From Planctomycetota bacterium (GTDB lineage Bacteria > Planctomycetota > Phycisphaerae > Sedimentisphaerales > Anaerobacaceae), in NCBI GenBank assembly GCA_014384025.1, contig JACNGQ010000246.1:1-64000 (forward strand): a stretch of 64,000 bases of DNA, written 5' to 3'. The position numbers and the translations under genes are program-made. The notes below the pieces were generated by a model. It saw nothing but the letters and a program-made list of their open reading frames with translations, searched no databases and had not been told where the DNA came from. How positions within the stretch are numbered: position 1 is the first letter of the stretch; every line of letters begins with the position of its first letter. Positions 21,665-30,155 of the stretch are shown piece after piece.

Positions 21665-22804
21665 CTAAAACTGAAGGTATTTTTTCGCTTTTTTCAGCCT
21701 GACACCCACCTTGCCCACGTCTTCGATGTGCCCTATTCTTGCAGATTTCCGCTGCTCCAGAATACGTTTGACTGTTAGAGGTCCAAGCCCGGGCACTCGC
21801 AGGAGCGCAAACCTTGACGCTCGATTAATATTTACTGGAAATGCTTCAGGATGCCTGAGAGCCCATGCTTCTTTTGGGTCTGTAGTCAAAGACAAATTGC
21901 CGTTCTTTTCGAAAAGAATGTCCGATTCTTTGAAGCCGTATTTGCGAAGCAGAAAATCCACCTGATACAGCCGATGTTCCCGCATAAGAATATCCGTCGG
22001 CTTTTCATCTGCATTTTGTTCGCCGTCTATAGACTCGTCACCCAGACCTTTTTGGTAAGCGCTGAAATATACTCTGTGCATGTTAAGACGTTCATATAGT
22101 CCGAACATATACTTGATAATTTCCTCGTCCGGCTCCCCGGCTGCCCCTACGATGAACTGTGTTGTCTGCTTGACCCTCTGGTATCTCGATCCGCGTCCGG
22201 TCAGCCTGCTGATAAGCTTGATTGGCTCGATAATATCCTGAATATACCTTTTCTTGTTCGATACCTTCGCAAGTCTCTTTTCACCCGTTGTCTCAATATT
22301 CAGCGACACTGCGCTGGATAAAGAAACCGCCTCTTCTATAGCCGCATCGCTTGCTCCCGGAATAATTTTCAGATGAATGTAACCTCTGAATCTGTGTTTC
22401 TTTCTCAGCAGTCTGGCTACGCCGTTGAGTCTGTCCATAGTTGCATCAGCCGCACCTAAAACGCCCGAACTTAAAAACAGCCCAAAAACTTTTCGCTGGT
22501 TGTAATAATCCAGAAATACCTTTGCTGTCTCCTCCGGCCCGAGACTGCACCGGCGGACGTCCATTTGCTCTCGAAGAGGACAGTATTTACAATCATTCGT
22601 GCAAACATTTGACATCAGTGTCTTAAATAGGGGGCTCTTTACTCCGCTTGGAAGCGTTACAGGATATATCCATTTGCCGTCGCCGCTTCGCTTTCGGCTT
22701 TGGTCCTTACTCGTACTGCACGCACACGCCAAATCATACTGTGCATCGGCGCTGAGAATCTCCAGCTTCTCCTGCGTATCAGGCTTCGATATGATACCGA
22801 CCAT
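21665..22804 (-). CDS. Radical SAM protein with C-terminal helix-hairpin-helix (putative DNA modification/repair type)
   Basis: KLEILSADAQYDLACACS...NVCTNDCKYCPLREQMDVRR (CxxxCxxC); C-terminal RVPGLGPLTVKRILEQRKSARIGHIEDVGKVGVRLKKAKKYL. Confidence 0.82.
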   Translation of the reverse strand: MVGIISKPDTQEKLEILSADAQYDLACACSTSKDQSRKRSGDGKWIYPVTLPSGVKSPLFKTLMSNVCTNDCKYCPLREQMDVRRCSLGPEETAKVFLDYYNQRKVFGLFLSSGVLGAADATMDRLNGVARLLRKKHRFRGYIHLKIIPGASDAAIEEAVSLSSAVSLNIETTGEKRLAKVSNKKRYIQDIIEPIKLISRLTGRGSRYQRVKQTTQFIVGAAGEPDEEIIKYMFGLYERLNMHRVYFSAYQKGLGDESIDGEQNADEKPTDILMREHRLYQVDFLLRKYGFKESDILFEKNGNLSLTTDPKEAWALRHPEAFPVNINRASRFALLRVPGLGPLTVKRILEQRKSARIGHIEDVGKVGVRLKKAKKYLQF

Positions 22805-22861
22805 TTTCTTTACCTTCGCAGTCTTATCCCTGACTTGCTGTATTTACTCTCTGGCTTAATG

Positions 22862-23257
22862 TTATTTTACCACTTTTGCCAGTAATGCAAAGACTACAAG
22901 CCAGATTACGAAAAGTAAAGCCACATTATCCCAAAGAATACCCATAAAAAGAAAAATAATGGCAAGCACTGCCACAACCATTGCCGAGAACAGCAATTGA
23001 CCGGCGAGTTTTCCTGTTATTTGTTCGGCTTCCGACTGCCGAGCCTTGTCCCATTTTCTCAGAACCGATTTGGCTCCTTCGGCTTCCTCCCTTGGCACCG
23101 TAATACTGATTAAGTATGTTGCATGTCCGGCTCCACTTAGAACTGCCGCTGAACTCGGATTCTCCAGTGTGGATGGATTGAATCCTTTTTTGCGAAGAAG
23201 CCCGAGCACGGTCTGTACCGACTCGGGATTAGCCTTGTAAACAACTACCATATTCAT
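22862..23257 (-). CDS. Small protein with N-terminal DUF2007-like region and C-terminal TM pair
   Basis: MNMVVVYKANPESVQTVLGLLRKKGFNP followed by two hydrophobic helices. Confidence 0.6.
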   Translation of the reverse strand: MNMVVVYKANPESVQTVLGLLRKKGFNPSTLENPSSAAVLSGAGHATYLISITVPREEAEGAKSVLRKWDKARQSEAEQITGKLAGQLLFSAMVVAVLAIIFLFMGILWDNVALLFVIWLVVFALLAKVVK

Positions 23258-23392
23258 ATAATTTCGAACAAAGTTTAATGTCTTATGATCGCTGTCAATC
23301 AATCCTCATCTTTTTTTAATCGCATCGCTCTCGAACGCTTTTGTGTTGAACTCCGCAAGAAGCGCCCGTCCACTTGCATCATTCTTCAACGG

Positions 23393-23599
23393 TTAGATGT
23401 ACCCAAGCGCCACCAATGCTCCGAAAACAATGACGATAGCCCCTGTGATCTGGTAGAAGCGATGCACATTCTCACCCCACAGTATTTTCGAGCGAGCAAC
23501 CATAAGCCGATAGATGATAAACTTACTCTTTAGACTTCCGCAGACCAGCATGAATAGGCCGGCTGCCATGATCATACTTCCCCAAACTATGTGCATCAT
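23393..23599 (-). CDS. Small two-TM membrane protein
   Basis: 68-aa ORF with hydrophobic N- and C-terminal segments. Confidence 0.4.
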   Translation of the reverse strand: MMHIVWGSMIMAAGLFMLVCGSLKSKFIIYRLMVARSKILWGENVHRFYQITGAIVIVFGALVALGYI

Positions 23600-23740
23600 G
23601 TGCTTCCTTTTGCATCTTGTTTCGAATGCCTTAACCTCAATACTGGAGGTCTATTTTGCGGTTCAATAATCTACATCATTCACTCAACACTCATTTTCCT
23701 TCCGTTTTCATCACAAGGCTTAACCATGGTGATGATATCC

Positions 23741-24439
23741 TTAATGATGACTCATGGTGGCAGTCATAACAGCCGGCATGATAACGGCCACCATAACAGC
23801 CGCCTGCATAGCTGCAATAGCTTCTTTCGCGGCTTTTCCCGTTATTTCGCCGTTGCTGATTTCTTTAATCCGGGCTTTACGACCTTTTAGTTTCTTTTTA
23901 TCGAAGGCTTCTTTCAGAAGACCGGTACTATCGGCCAGTGATACCAGAACAACGGTTCGGGCATCAACATCCCGACTGTCCGTGAATATGGCCTGCTTTA
24001 GCCTTTCAATCAATCTCCTTTCTGGTACCGGATTGAGTTCGGGATATATCTTTCGTGTGAAAAGCAGCAAAATTTTATCTTCCGTGGCCCTGAGAATACC
24101 GCGGTCGCACAGTTGCTGGGCTACACGATGTTTAAGGTTCTTTACCCCGGCAAACCGTGATACCCAGGTCTGAAGCGATGCACGTCTTTTCGCATTGCCG
24201 ATTTTTTCAAGGCATTGGTCAATTAAGGGTTCACCCAGAGGTGTTGAGCTAATAAGGTTGACAAGCTTTTTCTTTCTGGTTTCATCTAAAGCAATGCGCT
24301 GGTTTAACAATAGCTCGGCCAGTATTGCCGCCCCGATTGCGTACTGGTACATAGTACCCGATGCGATAGTACCTTCTTCGTCACGCAAAGCTAAAAGCAT
24401 TACCTCTTCATGCAGGAAAAGAGAAGTCTGGATTGTCAT
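23741..24439 (-). CDS. GPP34/GOLPH3-like family protein
   Basis: LFLHEEVMLLALRDEEGTIASGTMYQYAIGAAILAELLLNQRIAL matches the GPP34 N-terminal pattern; hydrophobic Ala-rich C-terminus. Confidence 0.8.
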   Translation of the reverse strand: MTIQTSLFLHEEVMLLALRDEEGTIASGTMYQYAIGAAILAELLLNQRIALDETRKKKLVNLISSTPLGEPLIDQCLEKIGNAKRRASLQTWVSRFAGVKNLKHRVAQQLCDRGILRATEDKILLLFTRKIYPELNPVPERRLIERLKQAIFTDSRDVDARTVVLVSLADSTGLLKEAFDKKKLKGRKARIKEISNGEITGKAAKEAIAAMQAAVMVAVIMPAVMTATMSHH

Positions 24440-24490
24440 TCAAATGCTCTCCAAAATGAGTTATCAAGACTCATTAGCATATCCGGTAGT

Positions 24491-25447
24491 TCATTCTGTT
24501 TTGCTCTTAACTTCGGTCTGGTCTTTAATTACCGTGGCCGCCGATTTAATCATCCCTGCAATATCAGAAAGGTTCGAAGGTATTATTATCGAGTTGTTGG
24601 TTTTTGCCAGCTTACCGAATTCGTTCAGGTATTGTTCGGCGATGCGCAGGTTTACGGCGTTAATTCCGCCTTTTTCATTTATCGCAGAAGCGATTTCCCT
24701 TATACCGTTAGCCGTTGCTTCGGCGACTTTTAAGATTTCGATAGCTCGTCCTTCAGCCTCGTTTATACGCTTTTGTTTCTCGCCCTCGGACTGAGCAATC
24801 ATTTGTTGTTTTTCGCCCTCGGCCCGGTTTATCTTTGCCTGCCTGTCGCCTTCCGACTCGGCGATAGTCGCCCGTTTCTCCCGCTCAGCCCGCATCTGCT
24901 TTTCCATCGCATCTTTGATGCTTTGTGGCGGCAGGATGTTCTTAACTTCATATCGTGTTACCTTTACTCCCCATGGGTCAGATGCTTTGTCCACAGCATC
25001 GACAATCGCGCTGTTTATCGTCTCTCTCTCTTCGAAGGTCTTGTCCAGTTCGAGCTTACCCATTACGCTCCTCATAGTGGTCTGAGCTAATTGTGCCGAT
25101 GCGAACTGGTAATTATTTATTCCGTAAGAGGCCTTCTTTGGGTCCACAACCTGCATATACAAGATACCGTCAACCTCAACCGTGATGTTGTCCTTTGTGA
25201 TACACTGTTGCGGCGCAACATCGACTGCCTGCTCTTTTAAGGTGTGTTTGTATGAAACTTTATCGAGAAACGGCACAAGTATATGAAAACCTGCTTCGAG
25301 AGTAGTCGAGTATTTGCCGAGCCGTTCGACTATAAATGCCATTTTCTGGGGCACAATCCTTATAGTCTTGAAAAAGACAATCAACGCAAATAGTAGTATG
25401 CCTACGAGAATAATTGTCAACACTGCTGGATTTACTTCTGCTAACAT
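24491..25447 (-). CDS. SPFH/stomatin-family protein
   Basis: IRIVPQKMAFIVERLGKYSTTLEAGFHILVPFLDKVSYKHTLKEQAVDVAPQQCITKDNITVEVDGILYMQV. Confidence 0.93.
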   Translation of the reverse strand: MLAEVNPAVLTIILVGILLFALIVFFKTIRIVPQKMAFIVERLGKYSTTLEAGFHILVPFLDKVSYKHTLKEQAVDVAPQQCITKDNITVEVDGILYMQVVDPKKASYGINNYQFASAQLAQTTMRSVMGKLELDKTFEERETINSAIVDAVDKASDPWGVKVTRYEVKNILPPQSIKDAMEKQMRAEREKRATIAESEGDRQAKINRAEGEKQQMIAQSEGEKQKRINEAEGRAIEILKVAEATANGIREIASAINEKGGINAVNLRIAEQYLNEFGKLAKTNNSIIIPSNLSDIAGMIKSAATVIKDQTEVKSKTE

Positions 25448-25464
25448 GACTTGCTCCTTTCTTT

Positions 25465-25923
25465 TTACAGGCTTTTGACCTTAAGTGTAATGTTGTCCTT
25501 GCTGATAATTTGAACCATAACTCCCTCTGCGATTTCCTCATCTGCCTGGGCGAGCCAGTTGGTCCCGTGAAATTCCACCTTTCCGCCGGCTTTCGGTACG
25601 ATTTTTTCCTTCACAACTGCTTTCTGCCCGACGAATTCATCAAGGTTCTCTTTCAGGTTCTGTTTAGAGCCGGTGTGCCCCAGGAATATTCCTTTAAGCC
25701 ATTTCCGCAGGCATAACAGTGACAGCACCGAACAAATTATAAATATTATCAATTGAGTATTGATACCGATGTCTGTAATGAGGCAGACAAGAGCGACTAT
25801 CCAGGCCCCGACGCCGAAGAAAGCAATGATTAGACCGGGCAATGCAAATTCTAAAATCAGCAGTACAAGCCCTGTCAGAAACCAGATTATTTCCGGCCTT
25901 AGAAAATCTTTAATCGTATCCAT
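25465..25923 (-). CDS. NfeD family protein
   Basis: TM segments plus OB-fold C-terminus (VGQKAVVKEKIVPKAGGKVEFHGTNWLAQADEEIAEGVMVQIISKDNITLKV); directly upstream of the SPFH gene. Confidence 0.88.
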   Translation of the reverse strand: MDTIKDFLRPEIIWFLTGLVLLILEFALPGLIIAFFGVGAWIVALVCLITDIGINTQLIIFIICSVLSLLCLRKWLKGIFLGHTGSKQNLKENLDEFVGQKAVVKEKIVPKAGGKVEFHGTNWLAQADEEIAEGVMVQIISKDNITLKVKSL

Positions 25924-25957
25924 TTTGTCTTCCTTTCATTTAACTTATCTTGGTAAC

Positions 25958-27403
25958 TTATTTATTAAATCCGGTAGTTTGCTTTAAAATCCACTGCGTT
26001 ATTGCCTTAAGGGCAATCGGTGATATGGTCTCTTCTATCTTAGCATATTCTGAGATTGTCCCAAACTGAGCCCTCTGGAATAGATGATTATGCTTCGGTA
26101 GCTCCCGGATGGTGTAGTTGGTATTGCCCCCGGCCTTTAGTGCCTCTTCAATGGCAGATAAGTTTTCTTTTGGAGGAACCTGAAGATCTAACTGACCGTT
26201 TATCGCAAGCACCGGACATTTGACTTTCATTAGAGTTGATTTTGGGTCATATGTCAGAAAGAAGCGGAACCAACGGGATAGTATAGTTTTAAGCTGAATT
26301 TCCATGGTCGCCTCAGATACACCCAGCGTTTCTTTTTCCTCTTTGCTGAGTTTAGTAAGAAAATCAACCATAAATTTTTGGATTTTCTTTTTTGCGATTG
26401 AATTATCCTTCTCTTGTTTGAGTATCTTGAAAATCTGTTTTGAAGTAGTACGCTGCAGAGCCAATACATTTTCACTTGCACCGGCGGCCTTTAGTAAAAG
26501 GTCACTCTGTAAATAGAAACTTTCCTCTGCGGCCAAACCTGTCCCAGCCATCAATACAATAAAAGCGACATCAGATGATCGAGCGGCCACTAGTGGGGCG
26601 ATGTCCCCTCCCTCACTATGGCCGATGAGACCTATCTTGTTGTGATTAATCTCGTTACGACTCTTAAGATATTTTACTCCGATAAGCACATCACCTGCGA
26701 AATCCTCAATTGTTGCTTGTGAAAGGTTTCCTGTTGAGCCTCCTACACCACGGTCATCAACACGCAAAACAGCTATCCCCTTGCGAGTGAGATGATCAGC
26801 TAAAACCAAAAAGGGATGATGACCAAAGACTGTTTCATTCCGGTCCTGGGGGCCTGAACCCGTGATAAGTATAACTGCCGGGAATGGTCCCTCAGAACGA
26901 GGAAGTGTAAGTGTGCCGGCAAGCTTTATACCGGCTTTTTCATTTTCGTAAGTTACTTCTTCTTCAATATAGGGATACGGTTTCTTCGGTTCCTGGGGAC
27001 GATGCAGTTTGGGAACTTCATCAGTATGTTTAAGTTGGAGCGGGATAGAAATTCCACCTTGTTGCCATTTCCCTTCGATAGAACCGTCTTTTTGTAGCTG
27101 ACCTTCGTAGCTGCCTTGGACGACTTTCGACTCAAGATATAATCTGTCATTCTCGAATGTAACTTTGCTCAACGCTATAGTCTCTGCTCCCTGGTCAGGA
27201 CTGTCCATCGTAGCAGCAAGTGTCCCATCTGCGTTTGCGCTAATCTTGAACACTATCCTCAATTCTACTGTGGAGACCTTCAGAGTCCCCATCCAAACAC
27301 CTTCGATGTATTCTGTTGTTGCGTCTCTGCTGAGGGCTGATGGCCCAATAGTCAATATCAGGGCAACAGAAATCGCTGTTCTAAATGTGCATTGATTTCT
27401 CAT
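25958..27403 (-). CDS. Alpha/beta hydrolase, exported
   Basis: PAVILITGSGPQDRNE, nucleophile elbow IGLIGHSEGG, VLAINGQLDLQVPP, PKHNHLFQ. Confidence 0.9.
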   Translation of the reverse strand: MRNQCTFRTAISVALILTIGPSALSRDATTEYIEGVWMGTLKVSTVELRIVFKISANADGTLAATMDSPDQGAETIALSKVTFENDRLYLESKVVQGSYEGQLQKDGSIEGKWQQGGISIPLQLKHTDEVPKLHRPQEPKKPYPYIEEEVTYENEKAGIKLAGTLTLPRSEGPFPAVILITGSGPQDRNETVFGHHPFLVLADHLTRKGIAVLRVDDRGVGGSTGNLSQATIEDFAGDVLIGVKYLKSRNEINHNKIGLIGHSEGGDIAPLVAARSSDVAFIVLMAGTGLAAEESFYLQSDLLLKAAGASENVLALQRTTSKQIFKILKQEKDNSIAKKKIQKFMVDFLTKLSKEEKETLGVSEATMEIQLKTILSRWFRFFLTYDPKSTLMKVKCPVLAINGQLDLQVPPKENLSAIEEALKAGGNTNYTIRELPKHNHLFQRAQFGTISEYAKIEETISPIALKAITQWILKQTTGFNK

Positions 27404-27439
27404 ATCACTTTATTGCCTACATAAATAGCTGGACTAATG

Positions 27440-27754
27440 TTACTCGACCACTACTGCCGTGCCGTAGGCCAGAATCTCAGATGCCCCTGCCATTACCATC
27501 TGGGTAGTAAAGCTCACATGCACAATCGCATTGGCGCCTAAGATTTGAGCGTCTTCTATCATTCTGTCAAGGGCCTGTTCGCGTGACTCGGCCATCATCT
27601 TGGTATAATCGGTTATCTCGCCTCCTATTATGTGCCGCAGTATTGCCACAATGTCTCTGCCAATGTGCCGGGCTCGAATGGTATTGCCTTTGGCAAGTCC
27701 CAGTTGCTTGGTAATCTTCTTCCCCACGATTGTATCTGTTGTAGATAAAAGCAT
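27440..27754 (-). CDS. YbjQ family protein
   Basis: GLAKGNTIRARHIGRDIVAILRHIIGGEITDYTKMMAESREQALDRMIEDAQILGANAIVHVSF. Confidence 0.92.
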   Translation of the reverse strand: MLLSTTDTIVGKKITKQLGLAKGNTIRARHIGRDIVAILRHIIGGEITDYTKMMAESREQALDRMIEDAQILGANAIVHVSFTTQMVMAGASEILAYGTAVVVE

Positions 27755-27758
27755 TGTC

Positions 27759-28205
27759 TTACCTCCTTACGTTTCTATAACGGTCTTTTTGCCAGATGTG
27801 AAGCCTCTCCCGCGACACCGAGACCAGCAGAATAGCCAGGCCGGCTATAAGTACCAGCAGGGCGGCTTTCAAGAGTATGCCTACTGAAGGATCTGTTATT
27901 ATATCTTCTATCAGCTTGAATCCGCCATAGATTGCCAGCAGAATAGCTGCTGCAGAAAAGACAATCCAGCCGACCCTGCGCTCGATTCGGTTATAAATGC
28001 CGCTCCAGTAGTCCTGCCATATTTTGTCCTCAGGCTCGACCAGCGTTACCTCATCGGTAATAGCTTTAAGTTTCCTGAACTCTTTCAGCTCAGCTTTACA
28101 TTCAGAGCATCCGGTCAGATGCTCTTCGAATTGACGTCTCTGTTCGTTACTCAATTCATTGTCCAGGTAGCCCATCATTAAATCTTTATAATCATGGCAT
28201 GTCAT
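27759..28205 (-). CDS. Anti-sigma factor with zinc-finger domain (zf-HC2 type)
   Basis: MTCHDYKDLMMGYLDNELSNEQRRQFEEHLTGCSECKAEL then TM segments; overlaps the sigma gene by 14 nt. Confidence 0.9.
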   Translation of the reverse strand: MTCHDYKDLMMGYLDNELSNEQRRQFEEHLTGCSECKAELKEFRKLKAITDEVTLVEPEDKIWQDYWSGIYNRIERRVGWIVFSAAAILLAIYGGFKLIEDIITDPSVGILLKAALLVLIAGLAILLVSVSRERLHIWQKDRYRNVRR

Positions 28206-28794
28206 TTATGCTACCTCCTTTCCCAGTACTCAATAATTCTTCCAGCCTTTTACGTGCGTAGTACAACCTGCTCGTAATCGTACCTTTATTGCAATAAAGG
28301 GCCTCAGCGATTTGTTCGTATGACATATTTTGAAAATGCCGTAATATAATCACTTCTCGATGTTTATCATCCAGCTTGCCGATTGCCTGCCAGACTTTGT
28401 TTTTGAGTTCATTTCTTCCGGCCACAACTTCCGGTGAAAAGCAATCCGTGGCGGCCGGTATTTCCGGGCAGTTTTCGCAGTCAAGAGAATTTGCCTTTCT
28501 ATATCTTCGTTTTCTTAAATGGCTGATACAAAGATTTTTCAGTATTTGATAAAACCATGGGAAAAACTTTCGTTCCGGTTTGAGGTGCTTGATATTCCGG
28601 TAGGCTCGGATAAAAGCCTCCTGGGACAGGTCCATTGCGTCTTCGCGATTACCTACAAGTCCCAGTGCGATAAAATAAGCGTCTTTCATATATCTGTTCA
28701 CAAGAACTTCAAACGCCGCGGGAGAACCCCGGCGGCAGCGCCGCATTGCTGTTATTTCTTCCTGACACACGCTTGTCACTTTTTCAGGCTCCAA
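28192..28794 (-). CDS. ECF-type RNA polymerase sigma factor
   Basis: DAMDLSQEAFIRAYRNIKHLKPERKFFPWFYQILKNLCISHLRKRRYRK; LDDKHREVIILRHFQNMSYEQIAEALYCNKGTITSRLYYARKRL. Confidence 0.95.
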   Translation of the reverse strand: MEPEKVTSVCQEEITAMRRCRRGSPAAFEVLVNRYMKDAYFIALGLVGNREDAMDLSQEAFIRAYRNIKHLKPERKFFPWFYQILKNLCISHLRKRRYRKANSLDCENCPEIPAATDCFSPEVVAGRNELKNKVWQAIGKLDDKHREVIILRHFQNMSYEQIAEALYCNKGTITSRLYYARKRLEELLSTGKGGSINDMP

Positions 28795-28972
28795 TTCAAG
28801 GTTCTCTCAACTTAGCCCAAAAACTCTGTTTCTACGGTAATATACACTTCTAACGCTCATTTTCTTCAAATTATTTTCCAAATTTTTTAACGCCCCATAA
28901 TCACTCCAGTCTTGTGAGGATATTGCCTGTCTCTGTACAATATTTACTGCTCGATATTCTGCATTTTTTTCT

Positions 28973-29902
28973 CTACATTTCAGGTATCCTCCATTTTGCA
29001 GAACACTTCGGACATCGCCCGATTTTACCCGCATATTGACTTAGTATTTTAATTCGTTGTCCACACCGGCACCGCAGGTGAATATATTGTTCCTGTGTTT
29101 CTTCCGGTTCAATCGTTATAGTCTTCTGCTTAGTTTCTTTGCTGTCATTATTATCCCATTCCGACTGCCACGGTGCGAAATCCCCTCGGCGCTCCGTAGA
29201 TTTATCCTTTGTCTCTAATCCCAGTAATTTCAGGATCGATGTCTCATCCCTTTCCATAACAATCATTTTGGTCCTAAGCATCAATATCGCCAGTCCGACA
29301 CCGGCCACAAAGCCGCCAATGTGGGCAAGGTAAGCCACTCCTCCTCCGCCGTGCATTGCACCAAGTATGTCAAATGCAAACCACATTAAAATCATCCAGA
29401 AACTTCTGACTGAGAACCACACCGGACGAAATAGTAAGAAGAAAAAACAGCTTATCGAATTCTCCGGGAAAAATACCAGATACATCCCCACAACACCGTT
29501 TATCGCTCCGCTCGCTCCAAGTATTGGAATATCGGAAAAAAGCAAATGGCTAATCCCGGCTACAAGACCGAGGAATACATATACAGGCAGATAATACAAA
29601 TTGCCTATCTTAGAGCACACCGCGTTTCCGAAAAGCCAAAGAAAAATTAAGTTGCCAACAAGGTGCAGTAGCCCTCCATGCAGCCACATATGTCCGAAAA
29701 GCCCCTTGATAGACCAGCCATCCAGCAGGTACTGTGTTGTTATAGAGTTTTCCTTGTACTCGACAAGACTCATTTGGCGGTTTCTGACTTGATTGGCCTC
29801 GACAATTTGAATTGCAAAGATGAATATGACCAAAGCAACCACTATCCAGTTCATGACTGGTCGATAATTAAACGGAACGTCAACGCGATAAGGGATAAAC
29901 AC
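28973..29902 (-). CDS. Rhomboid-family intramembrane serine protease with C-terminal zinc ribbon
   Basis: MWLHGGLLHLVGNLIFLWLFGNAV, GASGAINGVVGMY, LAHIGGFVAGVGLA; C-terminal LRCRCGQRIKILSQYAGKIGRCPKCSAKWRIP. Confidence 0.93.
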   Translation of the reverse strand: MFIPYRVDVPFNYRPVMNWIVVALVIFIFAIQIVEANQVRNRQMSLVEYKENSITTQYLLDGWSIKGLFGHMWLHGGLLHLVGNLIFLWLFGNAVCSKIGNLYYLPVYVFLGLVAGISHLLFSDIPILGASGAINGVVGMYLVFFPENSISCFFFLLFRPVWFSVRSFWMILMWFAFDILGAMHGGGGVAYLAHIGGFVAGVGLAILMLRTKMIVMERDETSILKLLGLETKDKSTERRGDFAPWQSEWDNNDSKETKQKTITIEPEETQEQYIHLRCRCGQRIKILSQYAGKIGRCPKCSAKWRIPEM

Positions 29903-30035
29903 GCTCAGTGCACCTCAAAGATTATCCACACTTTCTGAATTCACTAAACCATTCTACACAATCTTCCTGGTAAGCGGAAAGATTTTATTACCTGCCGATT
30001 ATCACTGAGCAGTAGAGGACTTTTGATTGTGTACA

Positions 30036-30077
30036 AATAAAAAAGGGACCCATACCGCATCATCAGTATAGGCCCCG
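30036..30077 (-). terminator. Intrinsic terminator downstream of the 30156..33443 gene
   Basis: Minus strand: GGGGCCTATAC...GTATGGGTCCC followed by TTTTTTATTTG. Confidence 0.8.
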
Positions 30078-30155
30078 AATTTAATCCAATCTTTTTATGC
30101 CGGCCTTACAATTTTAACTGCCGGCTAAATCTTCCATTTATGGTTGTTGTTCCCG

